From Propionibacteriales bacterium (GTDB lineage Bacteria > Actinomycetota > Actinomycetes > Propionibacteriales > Nocardioidaceae), in NCBI GenBank assembly GCA_026392415.1, contig JAPLCC010000047.1, positions 62,001 through 126,000 of the forward strand: a stretch of DNA of 64,000 nucleotides, written 5' to 3'. Position numbers and translations under genes: made by a program. Below, piece by piece: positions 15,538-24,738 of the stretch. Below the pieces are notes generated by a model that did no database searches, was not told the origin of the DNA, and saw only the letters and a program-made list of their open reading frames with translations. The stretch's first letter is position 1. The number at the start of each line of letters is the position of its first letter.

Positions 15538-17468
15538 CCGAGACCCTCAACGTGCCGGTGAACGGCACGCGAGCAGAGAAGGCATCGAAGACCAGCCCGC
15601 CGAAGACCGAGTCGGTCTCCGGGGCGTCGACGTTCGCCTTGTCGATGATGGAGAACAGCCCGACGAACATGATGTTCGCCGACCTCGACTTCGTCATCCG
15701 CTACATGAACCCGGCCTCGCTGCGCACGCTGCGCGTCCTCGAGCATGCCCTTCCGGTGCGCGCCGACGAGGTGGTCGGTTCGAGCCTCGACATCTTCCAC
15801 AAGAACCCCGCCTACCAGCGCGGCCTGCTCGCGACGGCCGAGCACCTGCCGCGTCGCGCCGACATCAAGGTGGGGGAGGAGACCCTGGACCTCCTGGTCA
15901 GTGCGATCACGGACGAGGAGGGCAACTACATCGGCGCGATGGCGACCTGGGAGGTCATCACCGAACGGCTGAACGTCGAGCGGGGCAGGACCGAGGCCGA
16001 GGCGGACACCACCGCGGTCAACAAGATCCTCTCCACGCTGTCGGCAGCCACCGATGTGGAGGGTGCGATCCAGACCGCTCTGGACACCGTGCGCAACGAG
16101 TTCGGCTGGGCCTACGGGTCGTTCTGGAAGGTCGACCCGGCCGACCGGACCTTGAAGTTCGACCGCGAGTCCGGTGACGCCGGTCCGGAGTTCCGGCGGG
16201 TCACCCTGCAGGCGTCGTTCGCCGAAGGCGTCGGCCTGTCCGGCCGGGCCTGGGCGCAGCGTGACTTGTTCTTCACCCGCGACATCGGCGAGATGACCGA
16301 CTGCGTCCGGGCCCCCATCGCGCAGCAGGTCGGCGTGAAGTCCGGCGTCTGCTTCCCGATCATCATCGACGGCGAGGTCGTCGCGACGATGGACTTCTTC
16401 GCCACCGAGACCCTCGACCCGAGCCCGCAGCGGCTCGAGGCTCTCCGCAACGTCGGACGCCTGGTCTCGCAGGCGCTCTCACGGATCAATCGCGAGGCCG
16501 CCGACCGCGAGGCCGCCGCCGAGATGACCGCCAAGGTCGAGCAGATCCTCGACGTCGTCTCCGCCGCTGCGGCTGGTGACCTGACCCGCGAGCTCGAGAT
16601 CGAGGGCAACGATGCAGTCGGCCGCGTGGCCGAGGGCCTGCGATCACTGCTCGCCACCCTTCGCGCGAGCATGAGCAACATCGGCGGTTCCGCGGAGTCG
16701 CTCGCCGCCGCTGCCGGCCAGCTCACGTCGCTGGCCGAGGGCATGGGCGAGGGCGCGTCGATGACGTCCGACCGGGCAGCGTCCGCGTCGAGTGCCTCGG
16801 TCCAGGTGTCGGCGTCGATCCAGACCGTCGCCACGGCGGCGGAGGAGATGACGGCCTCCATCCGCGAGATCGCGAAGAACGCCACGGAGGCAGCCACCGT
16901 CGCCACCGACGCGGTCACCGTCGCGTCCGAGGCGCAGGGCACGGTCGCGTCGCTGGGTGAATCCAGTGCGGAGATCGGTCAGGTCATCAAGGTGATCACC
17001 TCGATCGCCCAGCAGACCAACCTGCTCGCCCTCAACGCCACGATCGAGGCGGCTCGGGCCGGCGACGCGGGCAAGGGCTTCGCGGTCGTCGCGAACGAGG
17101 TCAAGGAGCTCGCCAAGGAGACCGCCAAGGCAACCGAGGAGATCGGCAAGAAGATCGAGGCGATCCAGAGCGACACCCAGGGAGCGGTCTCGGCGATCAG
17201 CCGGATCGCCGACGTGATCGCGAAGATCAACGACATCCAGTCGACGATCGCCTCCGCGGTGGAGGAGCAGACCGCGACCACCAACGAGATCGCTCGCTCG
17301 GTGACCGAGGCCGCCGCCGGTGCGGGTGCCATCGCCGAGGACGTCACCCAGGTCGCGACCGCCGCCGCCGAGACCCGGGAGGGCGCACAGAACACCCTCG
17401 CGTCCGCCACCGACCTGACCGGAGTTGCCACCGAGCTGCGCGAGCTGGTTGCGAAGTTCACGCTCTGA
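15534..17468 (+). CDS. Soluble chemoreceptor with PAS and GAF domains
   Basis: A 644-residue methyl-accepting protein without membrane segments. Residues about 40-150 form a PAS domain ([22 protein letters not shown]...), about 165-320 a GAF domain, and about 385-644 the MCP signalling coiled coil, whose hairpin tip reads [37 protein letters not shown] in pieces. It probably senses an internal redox, flavin or small-molecule signal. The GTG start overlaps the cheW stop and follows GGAGGAA. No ligand-binding residues for haem or FAD can be assigned with confidence. Confidence 0.93.
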   Translation: MTETLNVPVNGTRAEKASKTSPPKTESVSGASTFALSMMENSPTNMMFADLDFVIRYMNPASLRTLRVLEHALPVRADEVVGSSLDIFHKNPAYQRGLLATAEHLPRRADIKVGEETLDLLVSAITDEEGNYIGAMATWEVITERLNVERGRTEAEADTTAVNKILSTLSAATDVEGAIQTALDTVRNEFGWAYGSFWKVDPADRTLKFDRESGDAGPEFRRVTLQASFAEGVGLSGRAWAQRDLFFTRDIGEMTDCVRAPIAQQVGVKSGVCFPIIIDGEVVATMDFFATETLDPSPQRLEALRNVGRLVSQALSRINREAADREAAAEMTAKVEQILDVVSAAAAGDLTRELEIEGNDAVGRVAEGLRSLLATLRASMSNIGGSAESLAAAAGQLTSLAEGMGEGASMTSDRAASASSASVQVSASIQTVATAAEEMTASIREIAKNATEAATVATDAVTVASEAQGTVASLGESSAEIGQVIKVITSIAQQTNLLALNATIEAARAGDAGKGFAVVANEVKELAKETAKATEEIGKKIEAIQSDTQGAVSAISRIADVIAKINDIQSTIASAVEEQTATTNEIARSVTEAAAGAGAIAEDVTQVATAAAETREGAQNTLASATDLTGVATELRELVAKFTL

Positions 17469-17480
17469 TCTGCTGACGAG

Positions 17481-17516
17481 GCGCAGGAACCCCCGCTGAG
17501 GCGGGGGTTCCTGCGC
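17481..17516 (+). terminator. Terminator of cheA-cheW-mcp operon
   Basis: 16-base perfect stem (17481-17496 with 17501-17516), loop TGAG, followed by TTCTG; 12 bases after the receptor stop. Confidence 0.8.
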
Positions 17517-17556
17517 TTCTGCCTGTGCAGGCGCCGGGAAGCGCCCTGGGACGTCA

Positions 17557-17590
17557 CGAAGCTCCGACCGGATCGCCGGTCGGAGCTTCG
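17557..17590. terminator. Inverted repeat between convergent genes
   Basis: 15-base perfect arms (17557-17571, 17576-17590) around a 4-base loop, 19 bases beyond the stop of the leftward response regulator. No T tract on either strand; probably a bidirectional terminator. Confidence 0.6.
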
Positions 17591-17609
17591 GTGTGTCGAG
17601 GTGGGGCCG

Positions 17610-18326
17610 TCAGCCGACGCGGCGGGCGGCGCCGGGCATGACGCTCGGCTCGGCGGCCGTCGGGGCCGGGGTGGACGCCTCCGGCCCGTGCAGCCGTACG
17701 GCGAGCAGGGCAGCCTGCGTGCGGTGCTGCAGGCCGAGCCGGGAGAGCAGGCCGGTGACGTGGTTCTTCACGGTCTTCTCGGCGAGGTAGAGGCGCTCGG
17801 CGATCTGCCGGTTGGTCATGCCCTCGGCGATGAGGAAGAAGATCTTGCGTTGCTGCGGGGTGAGCTCGCAGATGACGTCGAGTGACCGGCGCTGCAGCTC
17901 CATCTGCTCGACGACGCGGCTCGCGACGGTCGGGTCGATGAGCGAGTGGCCGCCGGCCACGAGCTTGATGCCGCTGATGAGCGAGTTGCCCTCGATCCGC
18001 TTGAGCACGTAGCCCGAGGCACCAGCGAGGATCGCTGACGAGATCGCGTCGGGGTCGTCGTACGACGTGAGGATCAGGCCCTTGATGTTCGGGTCGACCG
18101 AACGCATCTCGCGGCAGATGTCGACCCCGGTGCCGTCGGCGAGGTTGGCGTCCAGGATGGCGACATCCGGTCGCAGAGCGATGATCTCGCGGAGCCCGAC
18201 CGTGGCGCTGCCGGACTGGCCGACGACCTCGATGGCGGGATCGGTGGCGAGCAGGCTGGCTACCCCACGTCGGACCACCTCGTGGTCGTCGACGAGGTAC
18301 ACGCGGATCGTCTTCTCTTCTGGCAC
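17610..18326 (-). CDS. NarL/LuxR-family response regulator
   Basis: A 238-residue two-domain regulator. The receiver has D13-D14, phosphoacceptor D59 (AILDANLADGTG) and the K in YVLKR. The C-terminal LuxR helix-turn-helix is LTPQQRKIFFLIAEGMTNRQIAERLYLAEKTVKNHV. It resembles the DevR/DosR group. No histidine kinase is adjacent, so the partner is encoded elsewhere. The GTG start has no Shine-Dalgarno but TATAAG sits a few bases upstream, suggesting a leaderless transcript. The Pro/Ala-rich tail (ASTPAPTAAEPS) is likely unstructured. Confidence 0.93.
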   Translation of the reverse strand: MPEEKTIRVYLVDDHEVVRRGVASLLATDPAIEVVGQSGSATVGLREIIALRPDVAILDANLADGTGVDICREMRSVDPNIKGLILTSYDDPDAISSAILAGASGYVLKRIEGNSLISGIKLVAGGHSLIDPTVASRVVEQMELQRRSLDVICELTPQQRKIFFLIAEGMTNRQIAERLYLAEKTVKNHVTGLLSRLGLQHRTQAALLAVRLHGPEASTPAPTAAEPSVMPGAARRVG

Positions 18327-18449
18327 ATCTTATATTGTGGGCGCCAGGAGGCTGTGCGGACAGAGGAAAAGGTCAGGTCTGGGCGGTAGTCACGAGTCGA
18401 CTGGTCCGGACTGACTAGACCCTCTGCCCGATCGAAGGAACCGCGGCGG

Positions 18450-18809
18450 TCAGCGGGTCCGAATACCGGCCAGAGCGGCCGAGATGTCGCGCTCGCCCCG
18501 GCGCAGCTCAGCCAGCAGGTCGACGATGTCGCGCGTCGTCAGCGAGTCGTCGTCGCCTGTGGGAGCCATCCACTCGTCGGCCTCGCCGGCAGTGATCCGG
18601 CCGCCGACGGTGAGCCGGTAGGCCGTGTCGTCGAGGTCGAAGTGGATGTCGGCGACGACGGCGTTGAAGTGCTCGTCGGCGATCGGGTCGTGGATCAGGA
18701 CGTGCTCCCCGGGCTCCAGGCCACGGCCCAGGCCGAGCGTCTGGTGGCTGACAGCGAGCGAGCGGCTGCGACGAGTGAACGGGCTGAGCGCCACGTTGAT
18801 CTGCTCCAC
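18450..18809 (-). CDS. Hypothetical protein, possibly in flagellar regulon
   Basis: A 119-residue soluble protein of unknown family. The middle (EHVLIHDPIADEHFNAVVADIHFDLDDTAYRLTVGGRI) looks like a small beta barrel, followed by an acidic linker and a C-terminal helix. GTG start with a strong AGGAGGACACC site. Upstream, on the minus strand, TCAG (18893-18890), a 15-base spacer and TGCCGTAA weakly resemble the FliA promoters of this window. It stands alone between the response regulator and the sigma factor. Confidence 0.7.
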   Translation of the reverse strand: MEQINVALSPFTRRSRSLAVSHQTLGLGRGLEPGEHVLIHDPIADEHFNAVVADIHFDLDDTAYRLTVGGRITAGEADEWMAPTGDDDSLTTRDIVDLLAELRRGERDISAALAGIRTR

Positions 18810-19044
18810 GGTGTCCTCCTGGTTTGCTGGCCCGACATGAGGTTCAACCGGCGAACGGCCGCCTCGTTACGGCAGGCCGGGGTCACCACCTGAGTAGTCC
18901 CTAAGAACTATGTCCAATGGCCCAACTGGGTGGCCACCCGGATGAAACCAAGGTAGATTGGGTACCGAAGATTCATGCGCATGCTGAGACGTGCGCCGTG
19001 GCCAAGCCCACCGCCACAACCACTTCCGATTCCGGGAGTAGTCC

Positions 19045-19920
19045 ATGTCCGTCATCACTTCTGTCATCCCTGCTGTCCCCACCATTCCGACTGCTGGCAA
19101 CGGCAGGTCGCGCGGGAAGTCCGCCCAGGGTCGAGCGAAGTCGCCGGTGCGTACCGGCGATCGCAAGGCCCGGACGGCCGAGTTGCTCGCACAGGCCGTC
19201 CACGCCTCAGGCCCCGCTCGTGATGCCCTGCTCGAACAGGTCATCGTGATCAACATCCCCGTCGCGAAGTCCTTGGCCGGTCGCTACCGCAATCGGGGGC
19301 AGAGCCTCGAGGAACTCGAACAGGTCGCTTGCCTGGCCCTCACCCGTGCGGTCCAGGGGTTCGATCCTGAGCGCGGCGACGACCTGCTGGTGTTCGCGGT
19401 CCCGACCATCCTCGGCGAGCTGAAGCGGCACTTCCGTTCGGCAGGCTGGGCGGTGCGTCCGCCTCGACGTGTGCAGGAGATCCGGCCGCGGATCGCCGCG
19501 GCTGAGGAGGAGCTCACGCAACTGCTCGGCCGATCGCCGCGGCCCTCCGAACTCGCGACCGAGCTCGGGTGCTCGATCGAGGAGATCGAGGAAGCCATCG
19601 TGTGCCGCGACCTGGCTCACGCCACGTCGCTCGACGCGCCGGTGTCCGAGTCCGGAAGTTCGCTCGCCGAGCTGCTCCCGGAACCCGACCCTGGCTTCGA
19701 GCACAGTGAGGCGGTCGCCATGTTGGCGCCGGCGTGCCGCAGGCTCAAGGCACGCGACCGCATGATCCTCCGGATGCGGTTCTACGACCAGCTCACCCAG
19801 CAGCAGATCGCCGACGAACTCGGGGTCACCCAGGTCCAGGTTTCTCGTCTGCTCCAGCGCATTTTCGCCGACTTGCGCAGCGCCGTCACGGGAGCCCGCC
19901 AACCGGGTCGCGCCGCCTGA
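19045..19920 (+). CDS. SigB/SigF/SigG-family alternative sigma factor
   Basis: A 291-residue sigma factor of the general-stress type. Region 2 includes AGRYRNRGQSLEELEQVACLALTRAVQGFDP and FAVPTILGELKRHFRSAGWAVRPPRRVQEI, characteristic of the B/F/G group. Region 3 is RSPRPSELATELGCSIEEIEEAI. The region 4 helix-turn-helix is LTQQQIADELGVTQVQVSRLLQRIF. The first 50 residues are Pro/Lys/Arg-rich and poorly conserved. No anti-sigma or anti-anti-sigma gene is adjacent. The next gene is a PAS-ANTAR protein. Confidence 0.92.
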   Translation: MSVITSVIPAVPTIPTAGNGRSRGKSAQGRAKSPVRTGDRKARTAELLAQAVHASGPARDALLEQVIVINIPVAKSLAGRYRNRGQSLEELEQVACLALTRAVQGFDPERGDDLLVFAVPTILGELKRHFRSAGWAVRPPRRVQEIRPRIAAAEEELTQLLGRSPRPSELATELGCSIEEIEEAIVCRDLAHATSLDAPVSESGSSLAELLPEPDPGFEHSEAVAMLAPACRRLKARDRMILRMRFYDQLTQQQIADELGVTQVQVSRLLQRIFADLRSAVTGARQPGRAA

Positions 19921-19938
19921 TCTGAAGTGGTTGCGCGC

Positions 19939-19972
19939 GGCCGCGCGGATCCCCATACTTGTCCGCGCGGCC
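19939..19972 (+). terminator. Hairpin after sigma factor gene
   Basis: Perfect 11-base GC-rich stem (GGCCGCGCGGA with TCCGCGCGGCC) around a 12-base loop, starting 18 bases after the stop; no T tract. Confidence 0.55.
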
Positions 19973-20077
19973 GGTCCGAAAGTTGGTGGCACTTCTACAA
20001 CTGTGCTGCCTGGCTACGGACTGCTGCTCGGTGCACGGGTAGGCCGTGACCGGGGGGTTTCGACACTGGGGGGTGTG

Positions 20078-20770
20078 ATGGAACAGGCGTTGATCGAGGA
20101 GTCAGTGGCGGCGGCCATGTCCGCCCAGGGGGACCTGCGTCAGGCTGGGCGATTCGTCTTCCATGTCGCCACCGAGGTGTGGGACTGGGACGACGACGTG
20201 TACGCAATCCACGGCTATCGGCCCAGTGAGGTGACGCCCACCACCGAGCTGATCCTGAAGCACAAGCACGAGCAGGACCGCGACCTGTTCGACCGGACCC
20301 TGCGCGAGGCGACCGCTCACGGCGCACCCTTCAACATCTACTACCGCATTCTGGTGGCAGGTTCCGAACGCCGTGTCGTCCTCGTCGGCGCGGGTGAGTA
20401 CGACGAGCCCTCGCGCCAAGGAGGACCGGTCGACAGGCTGGTCGGCTACTACCTCGACCTCACGGCCGAGATGGAAGAGGAGAACAACGCCGCCGCCGAT
20501 GCAGCAGTCGCGGCCTCCGCGAAGGGCCGCGACACCATCGAGCAGGCCAAGGGCGTGCTCATGCTCGGCTACGGCCTGGACCCGAACGCCGCCTTCGCGA
20601 TGCTCAAGTGGTGGTCGCGCAACCGCAACATGAAGGTGCGCGAAGTCGCCGAACGCCTGATCCAGGTGGCGCGGGAGGGGCACGTGAGCCATCCGGGTCT
20701 GCGCGGGCTTTTGGACGCCCTTCTCGACGACCTCACTGCGCCCTCCATCGGCCGAGCCGGAGACAAGTAG
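20078..20770 (+). CDS. PAS-ANTAR RNA-binding antiterminator
   Basis: A 230-residue protein. The N-terminal PAS-like domain (FHVATEVWDWDDDVYAIHGYRPSEVTPTTELIL...) is followed by a C-terminal ANTAR three-helix domain (KGRDTIEQAKGVLMLGYGLDPNAAFAMLKWWSRNRNMKVREVAERLI). ANTAR domains bind paired hairpins in nascent RNA and suppress termination. The PAS domain presumably senses a signal in the cytoplasm. ATG 20078 is chosen over the longer frame from 19931, whose N-terminus is low-complexity and overlaps the hairpin. Confidence 0.87.
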   Translation: MEQALIEESVAAAMSAQGDLRQAGRFVFHVATEVWDWDDDVYAIHGYRPSEVTPTTELILKHKHEQDRDLFDRTLREATAHGAPFNIYYRILVAGSERRVVLVGAGEYDEPSRQGGPVDRLVGYYLDLTAEMEEENNAAADAAVAASAKGRDTIEQAKGVLMLGYGLDPNAAFAMLKWWSRNRNMKVREVAERLIQVAREGHVSHPGLRGLLDALLDDLTAPSIGRAGDK

Positions 20771-20980
20771 TCCGGACCCGTTTGAGATCGATCATCCGGG
20801 TACTGGCCCCAGTGTGACCCTGACCGCCACGGCGGCGGTCGCGCTGGCCTCCATCGCGTTGTGGGCCGTGGTTGCGCCTCTCGGGGTGCGATCGCGAACG
20901 ATGAGGTGGCTCTGGCGTACGACCGCCGTCGTGGTGTCGCCGGGGCGCGCACGACAGGAAAGGACGGCGGAGGAGGAACC

Positions 20981-21250
20981 ATGCCTGAGGAGAAGCACGG
21001 TCCCGGAATCACCAACCCCGAGGCCTACGAGGCCCTGCGCGACGACGGTGCCAGCAAGGAGAAGGCCGCCCGGATCTCGAACGCGATGAAGACCGAGGGG
21101 GCCTCGACGGTGGGTCGACGCGGCGGTGAGGCGCAGCCGTACGAGGAGTGGACGGTCAGCGAGCTGCGCAAGCGGGCCGCGGAGATCGGTGTCGAGGGTC
21201 GCTCCTACATGAAGAAGGCCCGACTGATCAGCGCACTGCGCAACCACTGA
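20981..21250 (+). CDS. Small Rho N-terminal-like (SAP-type) protein
   Basis: An 89-residue basic protein. The N-terminal half reads TNPEAYEALRDDGASKEKAARISNAM and the C-terminal half (WTVSELRKRAAEIGVEGRSYMKKARLISALRNH) looks like the Rho N-terminal/SAP helix-extended-helix fold that binds nucleic acid. Such DUF7218-type proteins are common in Actinobacteria with no known role. Start ATG 20981 with an excellent GGAGGAGGAACC site. Confidence 0.82.
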   Translation: MPEEKHGPGITNPEAYEALRDDGASKEKAARISNAMKTEGASTVGRRGGEAQPYEEWTVSELRKRAAEIGVEGRSYMKKARLISALRNH

Positions 21251-21262
21251 GGCCGCGCGCAC

Positions 21263-23020
21263 CTAGACCCAGCGCGAGAACCAGACCCGGTCCAGCCATT
21301 CGCTGTGCGTCAGCATCTGGTTGGTCCAGATCGGCCAGTACCACGCGAAGTTCACCAGCGTGAGGATCACGAAGGCCCCGCCCACGATGACTCCGGCCGT
21401 ACGCCGTGCCGAGGGCAGCCGCGAGGGTCCGATCAGGGTGCCGATGCTCAGGGTCAGCGCGATGACCGTGAACGGCAGGATCGCGATCGCGTAGAAGATG
21501 AAGATGGGTCGGTCGTCGTACTGCAGCCAGGGCAGCCAGGTCGCCAGGACACCGACCACGGCGACGCCGTATCTCCAGTCGCGGGCGCCGACCCACATCA
21601 CGACGGCGAACATCAGGGCCAGCAGGCCGCCCCACCACAGCACCGGCGTCGGGATCAGCAGCACCTGCTTGATGCAGTCGCTGCCGGCTGGTGCGTCGCA
21701 GCCCTTGGCCGTGGGTGGGATGTCGTTGGTGACGGCCACGCCGACCGGCCGGTTGACGAGCAGCCAGCTCGATGGCTTCGACTCGTAGAAGTGCTCGGAG
21801 CAGTTCAGGAAGTGGGTGTGGAAGGTGTAGACGTCCTGGTGGTAGTACCAGAGCGAGCGCAGTGACTGCCACGCCTCACCCACGCCGTGGGCGTCCTTCT
21901 CGGTCGCTGTCGGCCACTTCTTCGTCGTGTCGAGGTCGGTCGCCTCGTAGGAGTCGTCGTCCTTGGCGCACTGGCCCTGGCCGGTGTACTGGCGGTACTG
22001 CGTCGAGCTGAGGTTCTCCTCGTACTCGTTGGCGTGTGCGAGCCAGCCGCCCCACGTGGCGATGTAGACGAGCGCGGCGACGACCACCAGCTGCAGGAAG
22101 GCAGGTACGCCGTCGGCGATCGCACCCTTGACGATCGGCCACCGGATCCCGAGGGACCGCCGTGCGCCTGCGCTCCAGATCCAGCACAGCACCCCGAAGG
22201 CCGCGAGCGGGTAGAGCGCCGTCCACTTCGTGCCGATCGCCAGGCCGAAGCACGCGCCGGCCGCGATCAGCCAGGGACGGAACAGGATCCGCGGACCCCA
22301 GCCCGTGAGCTGGCCCTGGACCGCCTTGCGGGCCAGCCGCGCACGGTGCCAGTCGCGGTCGGCGACCAGGCAGGACACGGCGCACAGCAGGAACAGCGCG
22401 AGGAAGATGTCGAGGAGCGCGAGTCGCGACAGCACGAAGTGCAGACCGTCGAGCATCAGCAGGAGGCCGGCGATGCAGCCGAGTGTCGTGGAGCCGGTCA
22501 TGCGGCGTACCAGCCGGCACATCACCAGGACCATCAGCGCGCCCGCGACCACCGAGGCGATGCGCCAGCCGAAGGGGTCCATGCCGAAGGCCTTCTCGCC
22601 GAGCGCGATGAGCCACTTGCCGACGTCGGGGTGCACGGCCAGGGACGGATCTCCGGTCCAGACGCCGTGCGTGTGGCCGGCGAGGATGTCGTCGTTGATC
22701 TCGTTCTTCGTGTTGCCGTCGACGTCGGAGAGGTACGTCTGGATGTAGCCGTTGTTGAGCAGCGACCACGCGTCCTTGGCGTAGTAGGTCTCGTCGAACG
22801 CGAAGCGGTCCGGGTTGCCCAGGCCGATCAGGCGCAGGCCGAATGCGAGCAGGGTGAGCCCGATCGGTGCGAGCCAGCCGACCAGCTTCTCCCGCAGAGC
22901 CAAGCGGCGCAGCGGGTTGATCGCACGCTCGACCGCGCGGGGCACCTGAGCGCCGGTCGAGGTGGTCGACAGGCCCACGAGCCGCGCGGGCCTGCGGATC
23001 TTCTCGTCGACGGGCGTCAC
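21263..23020 (-). CDS. Protein O-mannosyltransferase (PMT family)
   Basis: A 585-residue polytopic membrane protein, GT39 type. The catalytic Asp-Glu motif in the first loop is visible (RFAFDETYYAKDAWSLLNN), many hydrophobic segments follow, and the C-terminal four-helix PMT domain includes YDDRPIFIFYAIAILPF. It transfers mannose from polyprenyl phosphate to secreted proteins as they pass the Sec translocon. GTG 23020 is the best start; further N-terminal extension overlaps the divergent rsmI. Convergent with the small Rho-N-like gene. Confidence 0.93.
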   Translation of the reverse strand: MTPVDEKIRRPARLVGLSTTSTGAQVPRAVERAINPLRRLALREKLVGWLAPIGLTLLAFGLRLIGLGNPDRFAFDETYYAKDAWSLLNNGYIQTYLSDVDGNTKNEINDDILAGHTHGVWTGDPSLAVHPDVGKWLIALGEKAFGMDPFGWRIASVVAGALMVLVMCRLVRRMTGSTTLGCIAGLLLMLDGLHFVLSRLALLDIFLALFLLCAVSCLVADRDWHRARLARKAVQGQLTGWGPRILFRPWLIAAGACFGLAIGTKWTALYPLAAFGVLCWIWSAGARRSLGIRWPIVKGAIADGVPAFLQLVVVAALVYIATWGGWLAHANEYEENLSSTQYRQYTGQGQCAKDDDSYEATDLDTTKKWPTATEKDAHGVGEAWQSLRSLWYYHQDVYTFHTHFLNCSEHFYESKPSSWLLVNRPVGVAVTNDIPPTAKGCDAPAGSDCIKQVLLIPTPVLWWGGLLALMFAVVMWVGARDWRYGVAVVGVLATWLPWLQYDDRPIFIFYAIAILPFTVIALTLSIGTLIGPSRLPSARRTAGVIVGGAFVILTLVNFAWYWPIWTNQMLTHSEWLDRVWFSRWV

Positions 23021-23060
23021 GGTCGCAGAGCCTACGCAAGCATCTGCAAGGATCGGTGAC

Positions 23061-23897
23061 GTGACTGGAGTCCTGGTGTTGGCGGGCACCCCGATCGGGC
23101 AGGTCGGTGACGCGCCGCCGCGGCTCGCCGCGGAGCTGGCTGGTGCTGATGTCATCGCCGCCGAGGACACCCGCCGCCTGCGCCGTCTGGTCAACGACCT
23201 CGGCATCGAGCTCCGTGGTCGCGTCGTGTCCTACTTCGAGGGAAACGAGGCCGCACGTACGCCGACGCTGGTCGACGCGCTGCTGGCCGGCGAACGCGTC
23301 GTCCTGGTGACCGACGCAGGGATGCCGAGCGTCTCCGACCCCGGTTACCGCCTGGTGGCCGCCGCTGTGGAGGCCGGCATCCGGGTGACCGCCGTGCCCG
23401 GGCCTTCGGCCGTGCTGACCGCGCTCGCCGTCTCGGGACTCCCCGTCGACCGGTTCTGCTTCGAGGGCTTCTTGCCGCGCAAGGCAGGCGAGCGTGCCCG
23501 TCGCCTCGCCGAGGTCGCGTCCGAACAGCGGACCCTCGTCTACTTCGAGGCGCCGCACCGCACCGTGGCTGCGCTCGAGGCGATGCGTGACGCATTCGGG
23601 CCCGATCGACCCGCGGCCGTCTGTCGCGAGCTGACCAAGACCTACGAGGAGGTACGCCGCGGTCCGCTCGCCGAGCTCGTCGACTGGGCGAACGAAGGGA
23701 TCCGCGGGGAGGTCACGATCGTCGTCGCCGGTGTCGTCGCGGGGACCAGCATCGCCACCGATCCCGACAGCCTGCGGGCAGCCGTGGCCGAGTTGGAGGA
23801 GACCGGGATGCGGCGCAAGGACGCGATCGCCGCGGTCGCCGTCCAGGCCGGGCTGCCGAAGCGCGACGTCTACCAGGTGGTGCACGTCGATGAGTGA
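23061..23897 (+). CDS. rsmI: 16S rRNA (cytidine-1402-2'-O)-methyltransferase RsmI
   Basis: A 278-residue SAM-dependent tetrapyrrole-methylase-fold enzyme: VLVLAGTPIGQVGDAPPRL, IAAEDTRRLRRL, LVTDAGMPSVSDPGYRLV and AVPGPSAVLTALAVSGLP are the RsmI signatures. It 2'-O-methylates C1402 in the ribosomal decoding centre. GTG start. Divergent from the mannosyltransferase, a conserved actinobacterial pair. Its stop overlaps the tatD start by 8 bases. Confidence 0.95.
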   Translation: MTGVLVLAGTPIGQVGDAPPRLAAELAGADVIAAEDTRRLRRLVNDLGIELRGRVVSYFEGNEAARTPTLVDALLAGERVVLVTDAGMPSVSDPGYRLVAAAVEAGIRVTAVPGPSAVLTALAVSGLPVDRFCFEGFLPRKAGERARRLAEVASEQRTLVYFEAPHRTVAALEAMRDAFGPDRPAAVCRELTKTYEEVRRGPLAELVDWANEGIRGEVTIVVAGVVAGTSIATDPDSLRAAVAELEETGMRRKDAIAAVAVQAGLPKRDVYQVVHVDE

Positions 23898-24738
23898 GCT
23901 CGACCTCCCGCCGGCGCCTGAGGCGCTTCCGCACCCGGTCGTCGACAACCACTGCCACCTGGACATCGGTCGCGGTGGTGAACCGTGGGACCCGACAGAG
24001 GCGATCGCTGCTGCAGCGACCGTCGGGGTCACCCGGATCGTGCAGATCGGCTGCGATCTGCCGGGTGCCCGCTGGGCGGTCACCGCCGCCGCGGATCATC
24101 CGGGACTGGTCGCCGGCGTCGCTCTGCACCCGAACGAGGCGCCCCGGATCTTCGAGACCGGCGGCCGCGCGGCGCTCGAGGCTGCGTGGGACGAGATCGA
24201 ACAGCTCGCCGGGGCGCACGACAAGGTGCGAGCCGTGGGGGAGACCGGGCTCGACGCGTTCCGGACCGGAGAGGACGGTCGTGCCGTCCAGGTCGAGTCC
24301 TTCCGGCGGCACATCGACCTCGCGAAGCGGCTCGACAAGACGCTGGTGATCCACGACCGCGACACCCACGACGACGTCCTCGAGGTGCTCGACAGCGAGG
24401 GTGTGCCCGAGCGCTGGGTCATGCACTGCTTCTCCGGCGACGCGGACTTCGCCCGCGCCTGCCTCGATCGTGGCGCCCACCTGTCCTTCGCCGGCACGGT
24501 GACGTTCAAGAACGCCGAGCCGTTGCGCGAGGCGTTGCGTCTGGCACCGCTCGACCGCGTGCTCGTGGAGACCGACGCACCGTTCCTGACTCCGACGCCG
24601 TACCGCGGTCGGACCAACGCGTCGTACCTCATCCCGGTGACGCTGCAGGTGATGGCGACCGAGCGCGGCGAAGACCTCGGAGAGCTCTGTGCAGCGATCG
24701 ACGCCAACACCGAGAGGGCGTTCGGCGGGACCTGGTGA
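23890..24738 (+). CDS. tatD: TatD-family metal-dependent hydrolase
   Basis: A 282-residue TIM-barrel hydrolase. Metal ligands are visible in DNHCHLD, in the GETGLD segment, in LVIHDRD, in VMHCFSGD and in the final VETDAPFL. TatD proteins have 3'-5' exonuclease or deoxyribonuclease activity and are linked to DNA repair. In Mycobacterium tuberculosis the order is tatD-rpfB-ksgA-ispE; here a MOSC gene on the other strand is inserted after tatD. Confidence 0.92.
   Translation: MSELDLPPAPEALPHPVVDNHCHLDIGRGGEPWDPTEAIAAAATVGVTRIVQIGCDLPGARWAVTAAADHPGLVAGVALHPNEAPRIFETGGRAALEAAWDEIEQLAGAHDKVRAVGETGLDAFRTGEDGRAVQVESFRRHIDLAKRLDKTLVIHDRDTHDDVLEVLDSEGVPERWVMHCFSGDADFARACLDRGAHLSFAGTVTFKNAEPLREALRLAPLDRVLVETDAPFLTPTPYRGRTNASYLIPVTLQVMATERGEDLGELCAAIDANTERAFGGTW

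Noticed and set aside
20814..21089. A 91-residue frame with a hydrophobic start before the Rho-N-like gene
   Set aside because: It overlaps the well-supported gene at 20981 in another frame, has no ribosome-binding site, and its second half is a low-complexity shadow.
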